A DNA stretch of 27,944 nucleotides from Lachnospiraceae bacterium UBA3814. GTDB lineage: Bacteria > Bacillota > Clostridia > Lachnospirales > Lachnospiraceae. Made by a program: the position numbers and the translations under genes. Each line of letters starts with the position of its first letter. Position 1 is the stretch's first letter. The DNA is taken from contig DFEA01000040.1 in assembly GCA_002368575.1 (NCBI GenBank), positions 66,460 to 94,403 on the forward strand, given 5' to 3'. Positions 14,852 through 22,335 of the stretch are shown here, piece after piece. The notes beneath the pieces were generated by a model. It saw only the letters and a program-made list of their open reading frames with translations, did not search any database and was not told the origin of the DNA.

Positions 14852-16300
14852 TTAAACCTTCATCAGCTTCCTGACATCAGACAAAAGCTCCCGAAGCACC
14901 CGTCTGTTTATAATAAGGTGTACCGTCATTGCAAGCGCTCCCAAAGCAGCGGATACCGTAAGGCTGTCCCCGTAAACCGTAGCGCAGGCCGCATAGGCAC
15001 AGTAAAGCACCAGAGAGCTTATAAGGCTCTTGAGATCGTATCCGACCCTGTAGCACCTTTCCGAAAAAAAGGTCCCGATGAAAAAATAAAGGATATAGGT
15101 AAGCGCGGTCGAAAGCGCGGCCCCGACTCCCCTGTACCTCGGCACCAGCAGGGTATTTCCCGCAAGGTTACAGACTATCGCCGCCAGTGAGGCGTAGTTA
15201 AAGTAAATGGTCTTTCCCGTAAATTTGATGCCCTGCCCCGACATCTCAAAGAGGATGCTCAGAACGGGCATAAGGGTAAGAAAGGGGATGATACTTACGG
15301 CATCCCTGTAGCTCTCTCCAAGGATCAGCACTATCACGCCCCTGAATATGGTTATCAGAAAAGCGGCGCTCATGCAAAGAAACTGCACCTTGTCAAAGAC
15401 CATCTTGAAAAAGGCCCTGCATACCTCCCCGGTCTCATTTTCATATTTCTCCATCGCTATCGGGGACCAGAACGCCACATAGGTGATCTTAAGCGTAAGT
15501 ATCACGGACATTATCTGCATCGCCGAGGCATATATCCCCGTTTCCGAAAAGTCGTTAAATATCTTTATCGACCACTTATCCATGGAGGACAGCAGCCATT
15601 CCATCAGAAGGGTCGGCACGAAGGGTATGCCGTACCTTAAAAGCTCCTTATCGGCAACGGTATGGGGCAGGCGCTCTGCCCCTCTCCCAAGCCGCTTAAA
15701 CCTTATCCCGAGAAAGACCGTCACTATGATAAGAGGCAGGGTCATCGCATATAAGACCACCCTGAAATCATCCCCGAGGATCAGGACAAAGGCAATGATA
15801 AAAATAATATACAGGACCTTTGACAGGATATTCAGATTGGAATAGAGCTTTCCGTTCTGCTCCATCCTTATATTCAGGAACAGAAAGCGCTCAAAAACGG
15901 AGGTTATGACATAGGCTGCCACCAGAGCCGTGATGTCGCCGCTGCTCCTTCCGAAAAGAAAGCCGTTTAAGGGACGGGAAAACACGACATATATCCCGGA
16001 AAGGATCAGTATAAGGACAAAGGGGAGCCTTACGCAGCGTAAAAACAGGGTTCTCCTGTCCACCCCCTCCTTGTAAAAATATCTGATATAGGACTGGTCA
16101 AGCCCAAGAATGGCAAATATATAGATGATGGAGACCGCGGATGTAAACATTGCGGTCCTTCCGTATTCATCCGTTGACATTATCCTTGTTATCAGCGGAA
16201 GAGAGACAAAGCCCAGCAAAAGCACCACGAAATTCCCGTAGAAAAATTCTATAAAGCTTCCCAGAAGGCCTCTTTCCCTTTTTTTATCCTTTTCTTCCAT
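14852..16300 (-). CDS. Oligosaccharide flippase, Wzx-like
   Basis: This 482-residue protein of the polysaccharide transport branch of the MOP superfamily has about 12 to 14 helices. It opens with FIEFFYGNFVVLLLGFVSLPLITRI and STDEYGRTAMFTS, the hallmark start of Wzx/RfbX flippases (helix, then M/S-x-x-E-Y-G). The family moves undecaprenyl-diphosphate-linked oligosaccharides across the cytoplasmic membrane. The start is ATG 16300, overlapping the preceding glycosyltransferase by 17 bases; no strong binding site is visible, so translation is probably coupled. It is the second such flippase in this operon, which may mean separate substrates or a recent acquisition. Confidence 0.9.
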   Translation of the reverse strand: MEEKDKKRERGLLGSFIEFFYGNFVVLLLGFVSLPLITRIMSTDEYGRTAMFTSAVSIIYIFAILGLDQSYIRYFYKEGVDRRTLFLRCVRLPFVLILILSGIYVVFSRPLNGFLFGRSSGDITALVAAYVITSVFERFLFLNIRMEQNGKLYSNLNILSKVLYIIFIIAFVLILGDDFRVVLYAMTLPLIIVTVFLGIRFKRLGRGAERLPHTVADKELLRYGIPFVPTLLMEWLLSSMDKWSIKIFNDFSETGIYASAMQIMSVILTLKITYVAFWSPIAMEKYENETGEVCRAFFKMVFDKVQFLCMSAAFLITIFRGVIVLILGESYRDAVSIIPFLTLMPVLSILFEMSGQGIKFTGKTIYFNYASLAAIVCNLAGNTLLVPRYRGVGAALSTALTYILYFFIGTFFSERCYRVGYDLKSLISSLVLYCAYAACATVYGDSLTVSAALGALAMTVHLIINRRVLRELLSDVRKLMKV

Positions 16301-17495
16301 AAAACGCGTTTATTATTCTGTCATACAGCAGAGCATGCTTTTTAACATGAGTCCGTAACGTATAATTCTCAAGATATCTGCGGTAAAAGAATTCCCTGTC
16401 CGAGGAAAGCTCCTCCTCATCCTCGGAAAGCCTCTTTATCCTGTTCACGAAAAGCTCAGGGGTCTCCTTTGTATACAGGTTTTCCTCCTTTGCGACTACC
16501 TCACGAAGCCCTCCCGCCTTGGTGGATACAACGGCGCACCTTCTGCTCATTGCTTCCACGGCCGCCTTCCCGAAGCTTTCAAACACAGAGGTCATTACAA
16601 ATACATCTACCATATAGTAATAATCGGAGATCTCACTCTGTGAAAGATCCTGCATATAGATAAGACCTTCCTCTCCGACGGCCTCCGTGATCCCTTTTCT
16701 GATGCCTTCACATATCAGCGCATCCTTTTTTTCATAAACCGACAGCACCAGCGCCACCTTAAATACGACCCCGGCCTCCTTAAGCGCCCTTACAAGCACC
16801 GGCGCAAGGTCCCAGTCCTTTTCCTCCGAGATCCTTCCCGCAAAGCCCAGGACAAAGTCCTTTTCCGAAAGACCGAAGCGCTTGCGCATAAGCTCCCTCT
16901 TTTCAGGATCATAATGTGAAAAGGCTTCTCCTATGGTATTCGGTATCACGGTGATCGAAACGGGAGGCCGTTCCTTTAGCCAGAGGTCTCTGTTAAACCC
17001 GGTAGTGCAGATCATTTCTCCCGCGTGCTTAAGTATCCTTCTCATAAGGAACCTGGTGTGGCTCCTGTAGCCGTAGCAGAGCCCCCTGTCCGTGTATACA
17101 AAGGGATAGCGGGAGAGAAAGGGAAGCCATCTTATGAAGCCGAAGGTCAGAAGCGATTCAGACATCGAGACATGGATAAGCTCAGGCTTTTCCCTGTTTA
17201 TAAGCCGGGCAAAGGAAAGCATCCTTGTAAAAAGATTAATAAGCCTTTTAAATAGTACATCCTCCCTGTTTTCAAGGGCTTTATACTCAACTACCTTAAA
17301 CGGATAGTCCTCCGGCCTTTTTTTTAGGAGCGAGGGGCAGATCACGACCGGCTCATATCCGGCTTCGTCCGCTCCTTCCTCCTTCCCTTCCCCCGAAAGG
17401 CTCACAAGCCCCCTGCACAAGGTCTCGGTGGACATCTGTCCGCCTCCCGGAAGATCGATCGGATATTCCATTAAGTATACAATCTTTTTTTTCAT
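16284..17495 (-). CDS. Glycosyltransferase family 4 (GT-B)
   Basis: This 403-residue cytoplasmic enzyme has the GT-B fold. The N-terminal domain begins KKIVYLMEYP with a GGGQMSTETL loop. The donor-binding domain starts near residue 205 with LGFAGRISEEKDW. The family signature E-x7-E is in VFESFGKAAVEAM near residue 315, followed by AVVSTKAGGLREVV. It should add one sugar to the growing lipid-linked oligosaccharide from a nucleotide-sugar donor. The start is ATG 17495, which overlaps the previous stop as ATGA. The sequence just upstream is the hairpin-rich end of the preceding gene, so ribosome access here may depend on that structure. Sugar specificity cannot be read. Confidence 0.9.
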   Translation of the reverse strand: MKKKIVYLMEYPIDLPGGGQMSTETLCRGLVSLSGEGKEEGADEAGYEPVVICPSLLKKRPEDYPFKVVEYKALENREDVLFKRLINLFTRMLSFARLINREKPELIHVSMSESLLTFGFIRWLPFLSRYPFVYTDRGLCYGYRSHTRFLMRRILKHAGEMICTTGFNRDLWLKERPPVSITVIPNTIGEAFSHYDPEKRELMRKRFGLSEKDFVLGFAGRISEEKDWDLAPVLVRALKEAGVVFKVALVLSVYEKKDALICEGIRKGITEAVGEEGLIYMQDLSQSEISDYYYMVDVFVMTSVFESFGKAAVEAMSRRCAVVSTKAGGLREVVAKEENLYTKETPELFVNRIKRLSEDEEELSSDREFFYRRYLENYTLRTHVKKHALLYDRIINAFYGRKG

Positions 17496-18799
17496 AAGGG
17501 CTGCGATCCGCCTTCTTTGTCTGCGCCGGTCTGCCTGCAGATCGTGCGCTTAGGAGCGAACCTCGGTTCGCTCCGATCCGTTCGGTCCCCCGAACGGATC
17601 ATTTCCTTGTACCAGTTGTTTTTAAGTATCTCCGCCCTGCTGCAGGGTCCGCTTTCAATTGAGGTATCCCTTCCCCGGGACAGATCCTCATACAGGGTGA
17701 GCACATTTTTCGCGGCGGTCATTTCGTTCCATTCCCTGTGCATGAGGTCATAGGCATTTGAACCGTACCGCTTTACAAGCTCCGGGTCCTTAAGCAGAAG
17801 CTCAAGCTGCCTTACCAGGCTCTCAAGCCTTCCGCTCTCGTATAAAAGCCCTGTTTCCCCGTGCCGTACAAGCCAGGGCGCCGCTCCGGGCGCATGGCTC
17901 ACCACACAGGCACAGCCGGCATTTAAGGCCTCATAGATGACCGAGCCCCAACCCTCTAAAAAATTTGAGCTCATGACATAGATCTTATGCTCCGCCATCC
18001 TTTCCCTGGCCTCCCCCGGAGACAGAAAGCCTTCAAAGCTGACTATATCCCCAAGTCCGAGACTGTGACAGAGCCTCTCCACCCTGCTCCTGAGCTTTCC
18101 GTCTCCGACAAACCTGAGCCTGAAATCATAGCCCCTGCTTCTTAAAACAGAGGCCGCCCTGACCACTAAATCAGGTCCCTTGAGCTTAAGCATCCTTCCT
18201 TCCCAGAGGATCGTGGCAAGCCCCCTGTCTCCGTAGCTTTTAAGGGCTGCCTCCTCCTTCCGCTCAAAAAGCTCCTTTACATCATATTCCAAATGCTTTG
18301 GAAAATATCCGAATTTATATATCTTTCCCGGATAGCTGTCAAACATTTTTTTATAATCCCAGGCGGCATACGCGCTTGCCGCCAGGATATATATCCTCTT
18401 TTTTCTGTTCCTCACATGAAGATGAAGATATTTTACGGTAAGCCTGGGGATAAAGAACTTGATAAAGCCTTCCTTGAGCGGTCTTTCCGAATACCGAAAA
18501 ATGATCCTGTCCCGCTTGAGCCTCTCCTCGATAAACCTCTCCGGTGCGGTTCCCATGATCACAAGGTCGCTGCTTACCGCAAGCTCCATTGCCCTCTCCT
18601 CCTGCTTTCTTCCCTCATAGGTCCGAAGGATATAGGGCTTACTCTCCTCTCCCCAGCCCATTTTTTCCCTGAAGCCCTCCATGGGCTCGGTCTCCACAAA
18701 GGTAAAGCCCTCCCCCAGAAGACTCCTAAAGCTGTCACAGAGCGCCTTCTGATGATGATTGAAATAATTTGAAAAAAAGGTAAGTGTCGAAAGCCCCAT
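17492..18799 (-). CDS. Glycosyltransferase family 4 (GT-B) with repeat-derived C-terminal tail
   Basis: This 435-residue GT-B enzyme begins MGLSTLTFFSNYFNHHQK. The donor domain includes ILWEGRMLKLKGPDLVV and the E-x7-E motif in EGWGSVIYEALNAG, followed by HAPGAAPWLV. It should transfer a sugar in assembly of the lipid-linked unit. I chose ATG 18799 over a longer reading from 18841. It has AGGGTG just upstream, starts 2 bases after the GT2 stop, and begins exactly at the family's first strand. The last 36 residues (about 400-435) are encoded by three consecutive hairpins, look unlike a GT domain and are rich in Arg, Lys and Asp. They may be an inserted palindromic element read as protein. The gene ends in an ATGA overlap with the next. 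Confidence 0.9.
   Translation of the reverse strand: MGLSTLTFFSNYFNHHQKALCDSFRSLLGEGFTFVETEPMEGFREKMGWGEESKPYILRTYEGRKQEERAMELAVSSDLVIMGTAPERFIEERLKRDRIIFRYSERPLKEGFIKFFIPRLTVKYLHLHVRNRKKRIYILAASAYAAWDYKKMFDSYPGKIYKFGYFPKHLEYDVKELFERKEEAALKSYGDRGLATILWEGRMLKLKGPDLVVRAASVLRSRGYDFRLRFVGDGKLRSRVERLCHSLGLGDIVSFEGFLSPGEARERMAEHKIYVMSSNFLEGWGSVIYEALNAGCACVVSHAPGAAPWLVRHGETGLLYESGRLESLVRQLELLLKDPELVKRYGSNAYDLMHREWNEMTAAKNVLTLYEDLSRGRDTSIESGPCSRAEILKNNWYKEMIRSGDRTDRSEPRFAPKRTICRQTGADKEGGSQPL
17521..17552 (-). repeat. Copy 2 of a palindromic repeat shared with 9812-9844
   Basis: On the minus strand it begins TAAGCGCACGAT and ends CGGCGCAG. These 12-base and 8-base ends are identical to the copy at 9812-9844. 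The middles differ but both allow a stem: here TCTGC pairs with GCAGA. Here it is read through as coding sequence, whereas in the other copy the TAA is a stop codon. Confidence 0.65.
17523..17600 (-). repeat. Three tandem hairpins in the 3' end of the glycosyltransferase gene
   Basis: Reading the minus strand, GATCCGTTCGG pairs with CCGAACGGATC around 4 bases (17600..17575, 11 perfect pairs). GGAGCGAACC pairs with GGTTCGCTCC (17574..17553, a 10-base arm with 2 central bases). An imperfect palindrome follows, flanked by GCGC (17549..17523). All three lie inside the coding tail, just before the start of the next gene. This is directly visible in the sequence. The role, whether mobile palindrome, mRNA stabiliser or translational control, is open. 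Confidence 0.8.
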
Positions 18800-18801
18800 A
18801 A

Positions 18802-19539
18802 TCACCCTACGATCAGTTTTGCAAGCTCCACCCCGAAGCATTCAAAAAAATACAGGGGAGAATAACCGTTCTCCCTGTATATCCGGTATTTTATCATACA
18901 CCTTGAAAGAGCCTTTTTTATATTTCTTTCGTGGCTTTTGCCGTTCATCCTGAAATTCGCAAGCACCCTGTTCTCAACAGCCGTCCTTACTCCCGCCTTC
19001 TTAAGCCTCAGGATAAGCTCGTAATCATCGTGAATAGTTTCATTTCTGTACAGGTATCTGCTGTAGATATCGGCGGTTATGAAGGTAGTGGGATGGTTCC
19101 AGTCGCGGGACGTGGCATAGCGTCTGTTTCTTGCCCTTTTTATAAAGCTTTTGCCGTTTGGAAGATGCATCCTTAAATCTGCGTAAAACAGCTCGAAATG
19201 AGTCCTGTCATAACAGCGGCTGACCGTTTCAAGGGCCTCCCTCTCATACCAGTCGTCTGAATTGATAAGGCCTATGATATCACCCCTTGCGGCTCTTATG
19301 CCCTTATTCATGGCATCATAGATGCCTTCGTCCCTTTCTGTTATAAAAACAAATTCTATGCCCTTCTTTATAAAGCTGTCCCTGTAGGAACGGACTGTCT
19401 CGGCCGTGCCGTCGGTCGAGCCCCCGTCGACTATGATATATTCAAAGGGCGGAAGCGTCTGTGCAAGCACCGATTCTATGGTGTCCCTTATGGTTGGGGC
19501 GCTGTTTAAGCACACCGTGATAATACTGAACCTATTCAT
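18802..19539 (-). CDS. Glycosyltransferase family 2 (GT-A)
   Basis: This 245-residue enzyme has a single GT-A domain. It opens FSIITVCLNSAPTIRDTIES, has VDGGSTDGT near residue 38 for nucleotide binding, and the metal-binding segment INSDDWYE near residue 92 in place of a strict DXD. NHPTTF near 145 is typical of WcaA/WcaE-type polysaccharide transferases. There are no membrane helices, so it is not a CsbB-type donor synthase. It probably adds one sugar from a nucleotide donor on the cytoplasmic side. The start, ATG 19539, overlaps the end of the priming transferase gene by 8 bases. Confidence 0.93.
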   Translation of the reverse strand: MNRFSIITVCLNSAPTIRDTIESVLAQTLPPFEYIIVDGGSTDGTAETVRSYRDSFIKKGIEFVFITERDEGIYDAMNKGIRAARGDIIGLINSDDWYEREALETVSRCYDRTHFELFYADLRMHLPNGKSFIKRARNRRYATSRDWNHPTTFITADIYSRYLYRNETIHDDYELILRLKKAGVRTAVENRVLANFRMNGKSHERNIKKALSRCMIKYRIYRENGYSPLYFFECFGVELAKLIVG

Positions 19540-20878
19540 CCCTCTTCTTTACAAAGGCCTCCGTGGAATCCTCCGCCTTAAACAGCACCATTACGGTCTG
19601 GAACAGTATCTGTATGTCCTTGAGGATACTGTAATTCTCGATATACAAAAGATCCAGCATAAGCTTGTCCCTTGAGCTCGTATTGTATTTCCCGTATATC
19701 TGGGCGTAGCCCGTAAGCCCCGCCTTCATCCTTAATCTGTATACAAATTCCGGAAGCTCTCTGGTATATTTTTCCACGTTCTTTAACATCTCGGGACGCG
19801 GACCCACAAGCGACATGTCTCCCTTTAAGATGTTTATGAGCTGGGGCAGCTCGTCTATCCTGTATTTTCTTAAAAATCTCCCGGGCGCCGTTATCCTGTC
19901 GTCATTCTTTGTGGCAGAGTGTTCCTCATTATTCTCCTTCATGGTCCTGAACTTGTAGATCTCAAAGACCCTCCCGTGAACCGTCGCTCTCTTCTGTTTA
20001 AAGAAGACAGGACCCCCGTCAAAGCGCTTTATGAGGACCGCGGACACCAGAAAAAGGGGGCTTAAAACCACCAGCGCAAACGCCGATATCACGATATCCG
20101 AAAGCCTTTTTATGATCCTCTCCTCAAAGCCTATGAGATGGAACTCGGATACGAAAAAGGAGATATCGTCTACCACCACCGGATTTGAATGCTGCTCGAT
20201 TATGTCGGGAACGGAAGGATTGTAGTAAACGTTTTTCAGGTTGCGGTAGGCAAAGCTCAATATCCTGTGCCTTTCCTCTACCGGAATATCATACATCACT
20301 ATGGTGTCCGAGGGGATCAGCTTTTCAAAAAGCTCCCCGTCCTTATATGAAACCACTCCGATGACAGCATAGCGCCTGTCAAAATCACTCAGCGCCTTTT
20401 TCACCCTGTCCGCGTTGTTTCCCGTGACTATTATACATTTTTCCCTGTCATTGACCCTGAAATAAAAGGCATTTCCCAGCTTCACAAAGACGTTTATGAT
20501 AAGGAACTGCAAAAGCATCACGGTTAAGAGTATCCCGACGTTTTCTATGGTAAACCTGTCATTATTCGCTTCGTTGGTCTTCATTATCGTAAGCTCAAGA
20601 TAAGTGATCAGGTCCGTAAGAATGACCGCCACCGTCAGCGAGAACACGGTCTGCTTTTCCTTCCTTTTGCCCGCGTCAAACCTCCCGTAGATGCGGGAAA
20701 GCAGAAACATGAAGATCACGTAGGTGGAAAGAGTCACCGCCGCCGTTCTCGACATCGAGATTATCTCCGGATTATCTATGGAAAACAGTAAAAAGAAGGC
20801 TGCCAGGTTCAAAGCATACATTACTGTCCCGATGAAAAACAGTATGCTTTTTTCAAACCTCTTAAAAAGCTTAACCAT
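19532..20878 (-). CDS. Priming undecaprenyl-phosphate sugar phosphotransferase (polyprenyl-phosphate hexose-1-phosphate transferase type)
   Basis: This 448-residue membrane enzyme starts the repeat unit by moving a sugar-1-phosphate from a UDP-sugar to undecaprenyl phosphate. It has about four N-terminal helices, a nucleotide-binding-like middle domain (about 145-240), a further membrane segment (about 262-285) and the catalytic domain. That domain holds the motifs FFKQKRATVHGR, YKFRTMKE, RKYRIDELPQL and MSLVGPRPEM, and ends with KAGLTGYAQI. These are the defining motifs of the WbaP/CpsE/EpsL family. Whether glucose, galactose or a HexNAc is transferred cannot be decided. It starts directly after the GT4 stop (TGA then ATG) with GAGGGG upstream. 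Confidence 0.95.
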   Translation of the reverse strand: MVKLFKRFEKSILFFIGTVMYALNLAAFFLLFSIDNPEIISMSRTAAVTLSTYVIFMFLLSRIYGRFDAGKRKEKQTVFSLTVAVILTDLITYLELTIMKTNEANNDRFTIENVGILLTVMLLQFLIINVFVKLGNAFYFRVNDREKCIIVTGNNADRVKKALSDFDRRYAVIGVVSYKDGELFEKLIPSDTIVMYDIPVEERHRILSFAYRNLKNVYYNPSVPDIIEQHSNPVVVDDISFFVSEFHLIGFEERIIKRLSDIVISAFALVVLSPLFLVSAVLIKRFDGGPVFFKQKRATVHGRVFEIYKFRTMKENNEEHSATKNDDRITAPGRFLRKYRIDELPQLINILKGDMSLVGPRPEMLKNVEKYTRELPEFVYRLRMKAGLTGYAQIYGKYNTSSRDKLMLDLLYIENYSILKDIQILFQTVMVLFKAEDSTEAFVKKRDE

Positions 20879-22252
20879 TCAGATCCCCTCATAGACCTCT
20901 TCTATATATTCCATGAACCTTATGTCGCGGTCAAAATTCCCGGCCTGGTTTACACACTGCTGTACCGTAAACAGCTCGCCGCTTAAGGACTCTATCCTGT
21001 CAAGAGCCGCCGCCACTCCCTGCACACTGTTTTTCTCGACCACTATGCCCGTGGTTTCGCTCAGGCTTTCGGGACTGCCCCCGGTCTTATAGGTTATGAC
21101 CGGCGTTCCGCAGGCAAGAGCCTCTATGTTAGTGGTCGGAAAGGTATCCTCAAGAGTCAGGTTCACATAGACGTCCGCCATGGAATACAGGGTACAAAGC
21201 TCCTCCAGAGACTCTGTCTTTTTAAGCCCCTTTATGGAGCCCGGGAGTGATGAAAGCTGGCTGTCATTCAACCCCACCAGTACGATCACGTATCTGTCGC
21301 TTATTATCCTGCTCAGATTGATGAACTGATTGAGCCCCTTACGATCCCTCCAGGGATTAGCGACTCCCAGGATCACCCGCTTCCCTCTGATCCCCAGCCT
21401 GTTCTTTAAGCAAAAGACCGGGTTGTCCTCCGTTCTTTCCTCTTCGATCGGATGAAACCTTGAAAGATCTATCCCCGTCGGTACCACAAGGGTATGATAA
21501 TCCTTAAGAAAGGACTGAAGCACTCTCTGCCTGAGCCACTCTGAGGGCGTAACGAGGGTCATTCCGTCGATCCCGGTAAACAGCTTCCTCTTGTCGATAT
21601 AGTTCTTCTCGGAGTTGTCCTTAAAGACCGACCTCGGATATTCCGCCAGCTGCTCGCAGTTTGAGCAGCCGTTTATCCACTTGTTGCAGCCCACGTATTC
21701 AAAATGCGCACAGTGTCCCGTAAAGCTCCAGCAGTCATGCAGCGTCCATATGACCCTTCTGCCCGATTTTCTGAGATATTCAAAAAGATACCTGATATTA
21801 AGGTAATAACCGTGAACATTGTGAAGATGTACGATATCCGGATCGAAGGCCTCGATCTGGTCGATCAGGTCAAGGGTGGAGCTTTTCGAATAAAACCCGT
21901 GTCTGTCCGTAAGCCTGGTCATCAGGCCATGGAAGTAGATATCCGCCTTCGTATCGATCTTAAAGGAATTGATATCGGAAGGCGCGTCGCCTCTCCCGTA
22001 GGCCACCATGCATTCATAGCCATGCTCCGTCAGCATCCTGTAAAGCCCCTCTACAAGCCTTCCGACGCTGTTGCCGGGACCTACTACCGTATTGATGAAA
22101 AATACCCTTCTGTTCTCAAGAGAGGAAATGGAGCTTCTGACATATCTGTGCGCGTCGGAGATACCCGTTTCGGGAGCCTCCTCCTCCATTCCCTGTCCTA
22201 TGAAGCTGTTCTCTATGTTTCCGTCCAGAAAAACTCCGTCAATATCCCTCAT
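20879..22252 (-). CDS. Glycosyltransferase family 4 with Cys-rich WcaC-like motif
   Basis: This 457-residue GT-B enzyme has an unusual, probably flexible stretch of about 45 residues before the domain start RRVFFINTVVGPGNSVGRLVE. Its middle has IWTLHDCWSFTGHC and a cysteine-rich run (GCNKW, then GCSNCEQLAEYP) typical of WcaC-like polysaccharide glycosyltransferases. The donor site includes GVANPWRDRKGLN, and the E-x7-E motif lies in LEDTFPTTNIEALACGTP. It should act early in assembly, next to the priming enzyme. ATG 22252 has AAGGGG upstream. A later in-frame ATG at residue 22 is a possible alternative start. The 83-base gap before it shows no clear promoter. Confidence 0.92.
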   Translation of the reverse strand: MRDIDGVFLDGNIENSFIGQGMEEEAPETGISDAHRYVRSSISSLENRRVFFINTVVGPGNSVGRLVEGLYRMLTEHGYECMVAYGRGDAPSDINSFKIDTKADIYFHGLMTRLTDRHGFYSKSSTLDLIDQIEAFDPDIVHLHNVHGYYLNIRYLFEYLRKSGRRVIWTLHDCWSFTGHCAHFEYVGCNKWINGCSNCEQLAEYPRSVFKDNSEKNYIDKRKLFTGIDGMTLVTPSEWLRQRVLQSFLKDYHTLVVPTGIDLSRFHPIEEERTEDNPVFCLKNRLGIRGKRVILGVANPWRDRKGLNQFINLSRIISDRYVIVLVGLNDSQLSSLPGSIKGLKKTESLEELCTLYSMADVYVNLTLEDTFPTTNIEALACGTPVITYKTGGSPESLSETTGIVVEKNSVQGVAAALDRIESLSGELFTVQQCVNQAGNFDRDIRFMEYIEEVYEGI

Positions 22253-22335
22253 GTCCCCTTATTCCTCTTCATTATCATTGCGGCGGCGTTCATATGTCAT
22301 CGAGCCCGACAGGTTGTGACGCCTTAACCCGCAAT

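Noticed and set aside
18800..18841. An upstream start extending the second GT4 by 14 residues into the GT2 gene
   Set aside because: ATG 18799 has AGGGTG directly upstream and begins at the first strand of the GT-B fold; the extension would be out of family.
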